A model generated the notes under the pieces. It worked only from the letters and a program-made list of their open reading frames with translations, had not been told where the DNA came from and ran no database searches. From NCBI GenBank assembly GCA_020736575.1, contig JAGPYM010000155.1, positions 1-14,127 of the forward strand: a stretch of 14,127 bases of DNA, read 5' to 3'. Both the position numbers and the translations under genes were made by a program. This document shows positions 1 to 9,823 of the stretch, piece after piece (position 1 is the first letter of the stretch; every line of letters starts with the position of its first letter). Source of the stretch: Thelonectria olida (Eukaryota > Ascomycota > Sordariomycetes > Hypocreales > Nectriaceae).

Positions 1-51
1 GGTTTAGCTTAATTATAACTAAAGGCATGCTACTATGCCCTAAGCTAGGTT
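1..51. repeat. 51-bp dispersed repeat, copy 1 (cut by window edge)
   Basis: This segment matches 12928-12978 without gaps in the same orientation. By eye 45 of 51 bases agree and all six differences are transitions, as expected for two RIP-mutated copies. It can fold: TAGCTTA (5-11) pairs with TAAGCTA (41-47), enclosing GGCAT (24-28) pairing with ATGCC (35-39). The integrase similarity of the minus-strand pol pseudogene stops where this block begins, so it looks like the end of another repeat or an LTR joined to a truncated integrase. Homology may continue upstream of position 1, outside the window. The family was not recognised. Confidence 0.7.
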
Positions 52-1533
52 AAAATCTATTATAATAGTAAGTTTTTCTATTTTATTATATATATTATTA
101 TAAGAGTTTATTTCTTTATTTATTATATAGTTTAATACTATGTATTTTTTTATATATTTTATAATTAAATATAATATTTTATAGTTTTTTTTATAATAAA
201 AAGTCTTTATTATACTTTTAAACAAACTATTATTATAGTTTTTATAATACTTTCTATTAAGTACTATTATATTTTATTAATAAGTATATTTTTTATATAA
301 TTTATTTAAGTTTTTTTATATTTATATTAGGGTTATTATATATATATTTATTATAAAGTTATAATATATTAATAAAAGTACGTTTTTTAATATATTAAAT
401 ATAGTAAATATTTTTTATATATTTTTTTAATATTTTAATTTTATTATTAAAGGTTTTTACTTATAATAATTACTAAGAATTTTATATTATAAGTTAAAAA
501 GTATATTAATATATTTATAATATTAATATCTTTTACTATTTTATTTTATAAGTATATTAGTAAAGTTTTTAGCTAGTTTTATTAAATAAATTAATTTAAA
601 GTACTTATATTAAAATTATTTTTTATATAAGCTAGTAATAAATTATTATTTTAAATATTCTTTTAATATAAGTGTTAAAAGTTATTTTTTAATTTTAACT
701 TTACTTATATTAAAGTCTAATTATTAGCTAATAGTATTAGCTTTATTATTTTCTAATTCTTTTTTATATTTAATAATATAATTAAATTTTAATAAATATT
801 TAATATATTTAAATTATTATTTATTAAGTTATTAAATAGTAATAAAATGTATAATATTTTTATAATTTATATAAATTATAATTTAATAATAGCTTTAAAA
901 CAGGTATTATTAAAACTTTTTAAATATGTTAATAATTATAAGAAATTTCTTATTATAAATAAAATAATTAAACTTTACTTTATATAGTTTATATAAGTAA
1001 AATGCAATTAAATATAACTTTTTATTACTATTATATTATTTAATTTAAGCTTTTAATATAAAGTTTAAAAAGTCTATTTTTAATTTAATAGGTTTTTAAA
1101 AGTTAAATATTTTAAGTATTAATTTATTAAAAATAAAGTTTTTAATTTTATTATAAGCTTTTTAAATATTAGGTTTTTAAATAAACTTTTAATTCTTTTT
1201 TATTAATTTAATAAGATATATAATTACTTTCTTAAAGTTTTTTAAAAACTTATAATAATAGTTTATAAACTTTAAAAAGGCTTATACTTTTTTAACTATT
1301 ATTAGTATTAGCTAATTTTTAATAGTTAAAATCTTTTATTTATTTATTTTAATTTCTTTTAATAAGATTTTATAATTTAAAAAAATAACTTTTTATATAT
1401 ATAACTTGCTTTTAATAAGTTTAATTAAAAGCTTAATATTTATAATACTTATAATACCTTATAAATATATTTTATATATTTGTTTTTATTATATAAAAAG
1501 ATTAAAATATTATTTAAGTAATATATTATAAAT

Positions 1534-1539
1534 ATATTT
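1534..1539. repeat. Target-site duplication ATATTT, left copy
   Basis: ATATTT lies directly before the 402-bp insert and recurs at 1942-1947 directly after it. Such a word is common by chance in this DNA. Support comes from the protein level: joining 1539 to 1948 on the minus strand restores an uninterrupted reverse-transcriptase reading through the YLDD-type motif. Confidence 0.65.
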
Positions 1540-1941
1540 TAATAGAATGGGAGCAATAATATAACACAACTCCTAATAAAAGTAATTATAAAAGGTAAAC
1601 ATGTGAAAGATAGAGCAATAGAGGTCTAGAGGAAAATTAACTCTTATTTACAATTAGTTACTATTACAAATAAGAAATAAGAGGGAAAATAAGTAAACTA
1701 ACTAATTAGAAAGGAATAAATTAGAAATATTAAAATAAATTATAAAAACTCGGGCAAAAACTTAATAAAAACTATAAAAACAGCATAATATCTATTCTTA
1801 AAAGTTTCTAGCCTTCTCTTTTAAGTTTATATAGCTCGATTTAGTAAGAAGCTTAGACCCCTTAATTCTTATTAACTTCTAATAAAAATCCTCCATTCTT
1901 ATTATTATATTCTCTACTAATAACTTACTACTACTATTATA
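1540..1941. mobile_element. About 402-bp non-coding insert inside the old RT (MITE or solo LTR)
   Basis: The insert sits between the codons for LNIF and YLNNIL of the minus-strand reverse transcriptase. Removing it with one copy of the 6-bp duplication rejoins the protein exactly. It starts TAATAG and has CTATTA at 1934-1939, two bases short of the inferred end. These fit RIP-altered TG..CA ends, as expected of a solo LTR. It also contains the inverted pair TAATAGAATGGGAG (1540-1553) and CTCCATTCTTATTA (1891-1904, one indel), which suits a MITE. A hairpin pairs CTCTTATTT (1641-1649) with AAATAAGAG (1675-1683). Unlike its surroundings it keeps many CA/TG dinucleotides, including ACA. No ORF or recognised pol III box was found. 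The family is unknown. Confidence 0.7.
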
Positions 1942-1947
1942 ATATTT
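1942..1947. repeat. Target-site duplication ATATTT, right copy
   Basis: This is the right partner of 1534-1539. The duplication may be 5 or 6 bp (TATTT or ATATTT), and both give the same restored junction. Confidence 0.65.
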
Positions 1948-2340
1948 AAGTATTTTTATAATATATTATTAATTATTTATTAAAATATTATTAGTATATT
2001 AGTAAGATTAAAAGGTATAATAAAATATTTATAAAGTTTAACTTTTATTTTAAAAATAGTTTTTTATTTATATTTTTTTTTAATATAAATTAAATTATAA
2101 GCTCCCTTTAAGTTAAATATAATAAAAATCTTTTTATTTTATAAGTAATTTTTTAATTTACTAATTAAAAGTAAAAGTATTTTATTTTTAATAGTAATAT
2201 TATTAAGCTTATAAAAATTTATAATAAGTTAGAATTTATTTAAATAAGGTTTTAAAATATAATTAAATATTTAGTAAATAATTTAAAAATTCTAATATAT
2301 TCTTTTTTTAATATATTTTTAAGGTATTTTTTAAGTATTT

Positions 2341-2911
2341 ATAGTTATATTTTATTAAAATTATAAATCTTATAAAATATAGTATTTATTATATTTTTTA
2401 ATTAAATTTTATAATTTTATTAGTTATATTTTAATAGTTTTATTTCTAGTTTTTTAATAAATAGTTTCTTATAAATTTAATATTATATTAGTATATTTTA
2501 AGTTTATTATTAAATAATACCTCTTTTTATTATTTAAAGTCTTTATTTATTTATATAAATATCTTTTTAAAAAATATAATTATTTATTATATTTATTATA
2601 CTTGCCCTTTTTTATATTTATATTATATTTCTTTTAAAAGTTATATCTTTTTTATAAGTTAGAAAGTATTTTTATTATTTTTTTATTATAGTCTTTTATT
2701 CTTTTTAATAAAAGTTTAACATTTTATATTATTTAAATTATTATTTATATTATTAGTTATATTATTTTAAAAGGTTTATATCTAGCTAGTATACTAACTA
2801 ATAAGAAAGTTATATTAGTAAAATTCTAAGTAATTTAAAAGTAAGTTATATTTTTTAAAAGGTATAATATTAAAATTAACTAATTAAATTATATAAAGCT
2901 ATAAATTATTA
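2341..2911. other. AT-rich remnant upstream of the minus-strand RT
   Basis: This stretch has the same extreme AT composition as the pol pseudogene and ends at the target site of the inner element. On the minus strand it should hold the protease-to-RT linker of the older element. The pol frame can be followed with many TAA/TAG codons, but I saw no protease motif that I would defend. No plus-strand gene is visible. Confidence 0.5.
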
Positions 2912-2916
2912 GCTAG
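2912..2916. repeat. Target-site duplication GCTAG, left copy
   Basis: GCTAG directly precedes the 5' LTR and directly follows the 3' LTR at 10476-10480. A 5-bp duplication is the normal product of Ty3/gypsy integrase. Confidence 0.9.
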
Positions 2917-3148
2917 TATTATAAATCCGGGCTACGCCCGTATCTTAGTTATATATGCGCGCAACACGCGTGCGGCATGCATTTAGAGCGAATACATACT
3001 ATAGGGGGCATAAGGGCTAGATTATATAATATAGGAGTATTAGTAAAGCTTTAAAGCATATTAAAAGGAAAGAGCTTTTCTTCTTTTTAAGTTTATTAAT
3101 ATTATAATTAATACCTATTTGCAGACGCCCTAAGGCTAGTCTATTATA
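2917..3148 (+). repeat. 5' LTR of the chromovirus (232 bp)
   Basis: It aligns without gaps to 10244-10475, with about 28 differences counted by eye, all C/T or G/A. The ends read TA...TA, as expected for TG...CA after RIP. This copy keeps GC-rich structure lost in the other: a hairpin CGGGC (2928-2932) with GCCCG (2936-2940) and the palindrome CACGCGTG (2965-2972). A shared TATA-like stretch lies at 3022-3033. Confidence 0.95.
3022..3033 (+). promoter_or_regulatory. Possible LTR TATA element
   Basis: TTATATAATATA is identical in both LTRs (3' copy at 10349-10360) and lies about 105 bp from the LTR start, a plausible site for the U3 promoter. In such AT-rich DNA the match alone is weak, but the surrounding stretch is better conserved between LTRs than the first 80 bp. 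Confidence 0.35.
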
Positions 3149-3539
3149 ATTAATAAATTTTATTATAATAGCTAACCCAAACTAAAAGGGGGAGTGGCTA
3201 TAGGGGGCCCTAACCCTAGTAGTACTAGTAGTAAAATAGACATAAGGGGCATCTATTCTAGCTTTAAAAGGAACCCTAAATATTACTAGTATATTAATAG
3301 CCTTATAAAGAACTTTTAATACCTATATAAAGTTCTTATAATACTAGTAGTAATAATTTTATAACTAATAGGAGCAACTGGAAGCTATATATTATAAGGA
3401 CCAGGCCTAGGATGGGAATTGCCCCGGATTATAAGTAGTACCTTCCTATTTATAAACTACTCTTATAATAACTAAAATAATATTAAACCCACCTTAGGAA
3501 CCTTAACTAGCTTAAAAACCCTTACTTAAGGGACTGCTA
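3149..3539 (+). other. Untranslated leader and unresolved gag N-terminus
   Basis: This stretch follows the 5' LTR. A primer-binding site should begin within the first few bases, but ATTAATAAATTTT at 3149 is not recognisable as complementary to a tRNA end; RIP would turn a typical TGG start into TAA or TAG. The rest is richer in G and C (for example 3181-3220 and 3400-3430) and may hold the gag start, but I cannot choose an initiation codon because all frames are broken. Confidence 0.5.
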
Positions 3540-4559
3540 TTTAATAGTAATAAGGCAATATTTAAAGCCTAGTAATTAATAATTATATATAAGTTAAATA
3601 TAAATTGGATTTTTATTAGAGATAAGAAGGATATATTTTTCTATATTTAAATAGCTATTATAAATAAGGTTAGACTTAAGATTAGGGTATATTATAAAAG
3701 GGGCAGGCAGTATAATACATATAACTTATAGGCATTTATTAAGTATATTATATTCTTTTACCCTATAGATTATAAGAAGGAGAAAGCCTTTTTAGATTTA
3801 TAATATATCTAATAAGGGAAAAATAAGATATCTTATAACTTCTACTAGCAATTTAAGCAGCTTCTAGCTTAAATAGGGGGTTTAAAATAGTTAAATAAAA
3901 GCAAGTTATTCTAATTTTATAATATATTAAATAGGAAGATAAAAGAATATTACCTAGGCAAAAGAATTAACTATTCTAATTATAAAATAGCCCTTTATAT
4001 ATATAGAAAGGTAGTAATTAAGATTAAGTCCTATAAGTTAGAAGAGAGGTATTAAATGTAGCTAGTATTAGAAAGGAGTATAGCCGCGCTACTACTAGTA
4101 ATAAACTAGAAAGGGGATATACTAATATTAGGTATAAATGCAATTAGAACAGTTTGCAGCTAAAGCGGCAGGGGCACTAGGGGCTAAAGATCCTATAAAG
4201 CCTCCCTAACCTTTAGAAACTAGGCAAAATGGGCGTAATAGGTCCTCTAAACTATCCTTAATATATAAAAGGAGAAGGGCAAGTGCTTCTATTATAAATC
4301 TAATAAGTATTATACTAGTAATTATACCTTACTTATAATAAAATAACTAATAAATATTTAATATATTTATATTAACCTAATAATAACTAATAAAAAGTTA
4401 GATTTAAAAGAGAAGGGAAATATTATACCCTTAAGTTAAGTTTTATATAAGGACAAAATGCTAGCTTACTAATTATACTATTAGAATTAGTTATAAAAGG
4501 AGATAGGAATATACTAGAAGAAATAAGGGAAATAATAATAAAAGAGAAATAAAAAATAG
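3540..4559 (+). pseudogene. gag: gag pseudogene (capsid/nucleocapsid) of the chromovirus
   Basis: Gag forms the virus-like particle that packages element RNA. The frame with codons beginning at 3621 (for example WIFIRDKKD at 3606-3632) reads through a capsid-like region to a zinc knuckle at 4284-4325. There the pattern is C-X2-C-X4-H-X4-C, with the first Cys (TGC) kept, the other two Cys and the His read as Tyr. TGT to TAT and CAT to TAT are both RIP-type transitions. Many in-frame TAA/TAG codons occur where Gln or Trp would be expected. The frame ends at TAG 4557-4559, and pol continues one base back. The N-terminal limit is approximate. Retrotransposon gags diverge fast, so the call rests mainly on the knuckle and its place before protease. 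Confidence 0.75.
4284..4325 (+). other. Degenerate CCHC zinc knuckle in gag
   Basis: Fourteen codons fit the spacing C-X2-C-X4-H-X4-C. Only the first cysteine survives; the other three ligand positions are TAT. The motif binds RNA in nucleocapsid proteins, and this copy could not hold zinc. Confidence 0.8.
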
Positions 4560-5746
4560 AGAACTAAATAGATAGACTCTTATTAATAGTTCTAATTTTA
4601 TTTAATAACTTGGGTTTTCTTAATATTCTTATTAATTCCAAATATAACTGCTATAATATAATAAGTAAGCAAGTAGCCTAAAGGCTAGGCCTAGAATAGG
4701 TCTGGCTATTTATATTATAAAGCCTAGGCGCAGTAGTAAGAATAGATTAAAAATAGAGGATTATATAAATAGTATATACCTTACTAAATATTAATAGCTA
4801 GAAGTGCCTAGCCTTATTTTATATAATATTAGGACTTATATAGAATATAATTCTAAAACTCTTTTAAATAGAATATTAGGATATTTATATTATTTTAAAA
4901 TATAAAGAATTAGAGATTAAGGATATAAGAGAATAGGTTATAAAAGAATCTATAATATAATTATTTAAGATTTAAGCAACTAGGGTTATAAGTTTAGTTT
5001 TTACTGCCCTCCTCTAATAGAAGATAAAATAAAAAGAGGTTAAATTGTCCTTTCTTTTTATAAGTATTTATAAGATTATAATAGTACTTTAAGCTATTAT
5101 AAGTAAGATATAGGATATAAGTGCTATAATAGTAAAGGATAGGCAAGCAGACCTATTTAAGAGGCTGTTTAAAAAGGTCTAGGAATTTACTAATTTTTTT
5201 AATAAAGAGAAGGCATCCGCCCTCCCCCTATATTAGGGAATAAGCAATTACTACATCTGGCTAAAAAAGGGGCTAGATAGATGCAATTTAAAACTACTAT
5301 AGGGCCTATTATATAATATATTAAGGGACTATTTACTTAAGCTATAAAAGCAGATTATAAACCTTATAAATAAGGAATAGATTTAAGCAAGTGCCTTTTT
5401 AATAGCTATATTAGTCCTACTTATAAAGAAGGCAAATAGAGGCTAGCAGTTTTATATAAACTATTACATGCTAAATAAGATTATATTTTAAAACTACTAC
5501 TTTTTACTCTTAATTAAAAAGACCTTTTATTCTCTTTTTAAATCGCGCTAGTTTATAAAATTAAATATATATATAGTATTCTATTATATATATATAGCTA
5601 AAGGTAATAAGTATTTAATAGCCTTTTAAATAAGGTTTGGCCTTTTTAAATAGCTAATTACCCCTTTTAGCTTATTAGGGGCATTAGCAACCTTTTAATA
5701 GTATATTAATAAAGTATTAGGGACTTCCCTTAGGGACTTTATAATA

Positions 5747-5776
5747 GCATACCTAGATAATATACTAGTTTACTCT
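5747..5776 (+). other. RT active-site motif, YLDD mutated to YLDN
   Basis: The codons read A Y L D N I L V Y S. GAT GAT became GAT AAT through a TG to TA change, removing the second metal-binding aspartate at 5759-5761. Reverse transcriptase cannot work without it. Confidence 0.92.
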
Positions 5777-8083
5777 AGGGGCAGCTGGAATAACTATATA
5801 AGGAAGGTTTAAATAATACTTAAATGCCTTTATAATATAGGCTTAAATATCAATTTAAATAAATATGTATTTATAGTAAAAAAGGTTAAATACCTTAGCT
5901 TTATTATAAAGGTAGGAGTTACTATTTACTCTAATCTTAAAAAGATTTTAATAATATAAGTATAAAAACTACTAATAAAAGTAAAAGGAGTATAAAGCTT
6001 TTTAAAATTTGCTAATTTTTATTATAAATTTATTTTAAACTTTTTAAAAATTATTAGCCCCTTAGTCTATCTTATTAAAAAGGGAGTACCTTTCTGCTAG
6101 ATAGAGGAGGAGAATAATATTTTTAAAAGAATAAAAACTATTTTTATCTTATACCTAGTCCTTACCTAATAAGACCTAAAGAGGGATATAATTATAAAAG
6201 TAAATAGCTTAGGGTAGGTATTAGAAGGGTGCCTTTTATAAGTTAATATAAAGGGCGTTTTACGCCTAGTAGCTTACTACTCTGCCTGCCTTTTAGTAGC
6301 TAAGTAAAACTATATAATTTATAATAAGGAGCTACTAATTATTATTTCTTACTTATTAGTATAGTTATTAGAGCTCTAGGGTATAGCTAATCTATTTATT
6401 ATTCTAATAAATTATAAAAACTTAAAATACTTTATTAAATTAAAGCTTATTTCTAAATAGTAAGTATATTAAATAGAGATTTTATTACTATTTAATTATA
6501 TTTTAAAATATTAGCTAGAATTAGAGGTATACTAGCCTAATGCCCTCTTTTAAAAGGAGCAGGAGGTAGGTAACAATAAATTATAAATAGGCTAGGTAAT
6601 ATAGCTAATTTAAATTTATAAGATAATAGTATAGGGCATATTATAAAAAAGCGCCCTATATATAGCGCAAAAAGTAGTATAATTATAACTAGTGCTTAAG
6701 GAGGGAGCTTAAGTAAAGGAGTAATAGTAGCTGCTAGTAGGAAATATAATTTTTATAAATATGCACTTATAGTCCCTTTAGGATTAAATAGTATAAGGAA
6801 ATAAGACTTATAGGGCCCAGGCCCTTATTATATAAAATAAATAGAGGAAATTTTTAAAAGAAGCTATTATAATAAAATAGATTATAAATTATAAGCTAAA
6901 TATATAAGGAGCGCTTATATATTAGGACTACTTCTAAATCCCTATATAAAAACTGCTTATAATAATAATTATATAATAGGTCTATAAAGTAATAGGTTAT
7001 ATTAGGAAGAATATAATTTTTCTTACTTTATAATATAACTACTATTAGAATAAAATATTATTAAAAGTTATATAATTAGTTTAAAATTGCTATTATATTA
7101 GTAGTTATAATTTAAAATGCTAGTATTAAGAACTATTCTAACTACTACCTATTATAAATAGATACTAATTATAAATATTAGTTAACTTTATAATAAATTT
7201 ACTAGTAAAAGAGAAGGATAACTTATAATACTTAATAGTTATTATAAACTATCTTTTTAAATATATCTAACTAGAGGCTATAATATTAATAGCAGCTAAG
7301 GCATATATAAAACAATTTAAGGACTACTAATAGCATTTCTATAAATTCCTATTATAAATTATTAGTAATAGAAGGTTAGATTAAATTAAAAAGTTTTAAG
7401 CTATATTTTATAAACTTATAAGGGTTAAATAACTCCTATTTATAGCCTTCCACCTAGAGATAAATAGTAGGACAAAGCAAGCAAACTAGGAGATTTAAGC
7501 AATTTTATATATAATTATTACCTTCTCTTAATTAAATTAAAAGGACTACCTTACTATTATATAACTAAAGCTAAATAATAGGAACTTATTAGTTATAAAA
7601 ATAAGCCTAAATAAGCTCTTTAATAGCTATAATATAGACCTTATCTAATAGGTAAACTACTTAAAAGTAAGCTGCTTATTATTAAAAGGGCAGGCAGTAG
7701 TATTCCATGCCTATTTAAAGGAAGGCATAAAACTTATATAAGCTATAATTATATTTATATAATAATAGTAATAGAAGTTTATATAAAAATCCTAAAAGCT
7801 AGTAGAGTGATTTTAAATTAGTAACTAGGTATAGCTATTATTATAAAATATAATAATAAACTAGCTAAATAAGAAACTAAATTAGAAATATGCTAAGTAT
7901 ATAATAGTAGGGCTAAAAGATGCCTTAAATATTATTTTTAATATATTAGGTAATATATATAAGACCTTTTATATAAACTTAATAGAGCAGGCTGCAGCTA
8001 ACCTATTACCCTCTTAAGTCCTTTTAAATTTACACTTAAACCTTAAGTAGGTTTCCTTTAAAAATATAAAAGAAATAGAGAAA

Positions 8084-8237
8084 GAATACTATATTAAAAA
8101 GATCCTTACTATAAAGAATATATATAGCTAAAATGCATATTAGTAAATATTAGTAAAATAGAAAGAATATAATAACTTAATATAAGTACTATTAGAAAAT
8201 ATTAAAAATATACTAGTATTAGATAAGTTTAAAGCAA
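8084..8237 (+). other. Chromodomain remnant at the integrase C-terminus
   Basis: In the pol frame, EYYIKKIL is followed by a segment matching the QYLVKWKGY strand (here ILVK-stop-KEYNN, near 8147-8175), then VLLENIKN and LDKF. This is the usual chromodomain order: E-x-I-x-x-I, LVKWKGY, WEP-x-x-NL. In chromoviruses it binds methylated histone H3K9 and steers integration to heterochromatin, which fits an element found inside another repeat. Confidence 0.8.
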
Positions 8238-8259
8238 AATAGGGAAGTGTAAAAATAAA

Positions 8260-8275
8260 TAATAGGCCATATATA
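8260..8275 (+). repeat. 16-bp direct repeat, left copy, bounding the extra module
   Basis: TAATAGGCCATATATA occurs here just after the chromodomain and again, base for base, at 10210-10225 just before the polypurine tract. Sequence on either side of the two copies does not align further. Confidence 0.8.
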
Positions 8276-8356
8276 TAATAATACTAATAGAAGATCTTTT
8301 TAACTATAATAAACTAAACTACTTATATATAATAGTAGAAACCCATATAAGATGCA

Positions 8357-8394
8357 GGGGCAGGGCGGGGGCAGGTTAGGGGGCGGGTTAGGGG
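8357..8394 (+). other. G-run cluster with G-quadruplex potential
   Basis: Six runs of three or more G occur in 38 bp: 8357-8360, 8363-8365, 8367-8371, 8379-8383, 8385-8387 and 8391-8394, with short loops. This satisfies the usual four-run G-quadruplex pattern. It stands out in a window where most 60-base lines hold only a few G. Confidence 0.7.
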
Positions 8395-9823
8395 CAGTAT
8401 GGAAATGGACAGTTTATTTAAAAAGCTCCTCCTCTTCTATTATATTATTCTCCTTAATTTTAACAAGCTTATTATTAGGAGATGCAAAGCGTTTACAGCA
8501 GCAGGGGCAGGGGCAGCAGGGAGTCCTAGCAATAGTAGCAATTAGCTGCTATATATATCACTTGCAGGCATTTTTAGCCGCTTTATAGCAGAAGGTAGCC
8601 TCCTCCTTATAAGTAATATAAGCATTTTTAATAGCCTTTTTATAGGAGATATAGGCACTTTCTATTACTATCTTATAAATAATATAAGTAGTATTAATAT
8701 TAGTAAATTACTATTATATAAAAAGTTAGTAAAATTAAAAAGTAAGTATAATAGGTATATATTAAAAGTTAGGCAAGATTATACTAGAAACTAATAGTAA
8801 GCTAGTTAAAAGTAGTAATAGCCTATTAGAGAGTGTATTAAAATAAGGCAGTAGGCAGGAGGAAGGGGATCGGGCTTAATTAGGACCTAGATAAAATAAG
8901 GGAGCATTTAGCCTAGGGGGTTATTAGGTTTAATAAGGGGGCAGAAGAGGGAGTATATGCAGACTAAGTGGGGGTGGGGGATTATATAATAGTATTAAAT
9001 GCCTTATGCTAGGCGCAATTAAGATAGGTAAACTCTTAGGAAAAAATAGGCTTTTGCCTAGGGACGCCCTTAGAACGGGCATAACTAGGAGTTATAATAT
9101 AGCTACTAGTAGTAGTATAATTAAAAAGGTTGTAAATAGTATAGTAAAGAGTTAGATTAGTTATTATATACTCTTCTATTTAAAAGTAAGATATATAAGT
9201 ATAATAGTAAGCCTAATAGGATATATTATAGGAAATAATATAAATATACTTACTATTTAAAAGCAGCTATTTAATATAATTAATATAAACTTATATTACT
9301 TACTAAAGAGGGGCTAACTTTTTATTAGAAGAGTTTCCCTTTACTAAATAACTACCTAAAGTCTATTTCTTTTTAAAAGTGCAAGTAGTATAATAATAAA
9401 ATAGATTATTACTATTATAATTAGAATTAGAAGGGGGGTACTAATAGTAGTAGACATTTAATAAAAAGAATTAATATAATATATAAGGTAGAAGAAAACT
9501 AGAAAAGACTTACTAGTAATATAAAAGTAGGGGGGAGGGTATAGGATAGAATATTATATAAGGAGGGGACAGCTGGAAGATAGGGAGGATAAATAATATT
9601 AGTAATAAGGGGGTAGTAAGATATTAGAAGGAAGAATAATAGAAAAGTTAGGAGGATATTTATAATAGAAGTTATTAAAATTAGAAAGTATAAAAGAAAA
9701 GAAAGAGGAAGTGCTATAAAAGAAAAGGGAAGTGTAAAAAAAAGAAAAGAAAAATAAAAGGAAATAGGAGGGAGTTATAATTATATTAATAGTTAATATA
9801 ATAGGGCTAAGGGTGGGGCAACC

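Larger units (their letters stand above)
55..2340 (-). pseudogene. Ty3/gypsy pol pseudogene (RT, RNase H, start of integrase), heavily RIP-mutated
   Basis: Read on the minus strand and ignoring stops, one frame gives an ordered gypsy pol. Around 2222-2184 is NFYKLNNITIKN, the counterpart of the VDYRKLN..TIKN reverse-transcriptase motif. GAYNLI lies near 2112-2090 and PFNLTN at 2018-2001 (family PFGLTNAP). After removal of 1540-1947 the active site reads YLNNILIF (1520-1503), where the family has YLDDILIF, so both aspartates have become asparagine. RNase H follows, with a remnant LYLIAFYLYKL (about 1018-988; family LYPIAFYSRKL) and its end IIKYKKELENNKANTIS (783-721; family ..NxxADALSRR). An integrase-like zinc-finger region runs to about 55 and stops near the start of the catalytic core. 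The frame is kept throughout, so damage is almost only point mutation. The domain order RT-RNase H-integrase identifies Ty3/gypsy. GC is near 10%. Confidence 0.82.
4556..8242 (+). pseudogene. pol: pol pseudogene: protease, RT, RNase H, integrase, chromodomain
   Basis: One plus-strand frame (codons beginning at 4634, 5747, 7181) runs the whole length with many stops but no visible indel. Protease: the active site DSG reads NSK (4634-4642). RT: remnants of FCVDYRALN (about 5450-5480), FGLFEWLVTPFGL (about 5634-5675) and AYLDDILVYS, now AYLDNILVYS (5747-5776), with the second active-site Asp lost. RNase H: GVLRLVAYYS (about 6250-6280), YNKELL (6320-6337) and INYKNLKYF for TDHKNLEYF (about 6408-6434). 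Integrase: catalytic D, D, E read N (7184), N (7367) and K (7475), the last two keeping the D-X35-E spacing. A chromodomain follows. The final stop TAG 8240-8242 may be real or a mutated CAG/TGG. The function was reverse transcription and integration; it is dead now. Confidence 0.93.

Noticed and set aside
24..47. Helitron 3' end (hairpin followed by CTAG)
   Set aside because: Shared sequence runs on through GTT after CTAG in both copies, and no T follows CTAG directly, so the CTRR-T terminus is not met. It is kept only as an alternative in the repeat finding.
40..225. 61-codon open frame on the minus strand as a separate small gene
   Set aside because: It is in phase with the minus-strand pol pseudogene and corresponds to its integrase zinc-finger region between RIP stops. 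It lacks an ATG at its first codon (TTG) and has no start signal.
1611..1845. SINE with pol III A and B boxes in the 402-bp insert
   Set aside because: The A-box and B-box resemblances are poor and more than 200 bp apart, far beyond the usual spacing.
8352..8588. 78-codon plus-strand ORF as an intact gene
   Set aside because: It begins in a G-rich island and is open mainly because local CpA survives as GCA. No domain is recognised, and the other plus frames nearby are also open for similar lengths. It is described under the extra module instead.
9437..9777. Long hydrophobic minus-strand frame as a membrane protein
   Set aside because: The plus strand here is almost all A and G, so any minus frame is rich in Phe, Leu, Ser and Pro and poor in stops. 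This is a composition effect.
8276..9823. A specific third ORF reconstructed by reading stops as Gln or Trp
   Set aside because: All three plus frames give protein-like text under that rule, so the rule cannot choose between them without other copies of the element.
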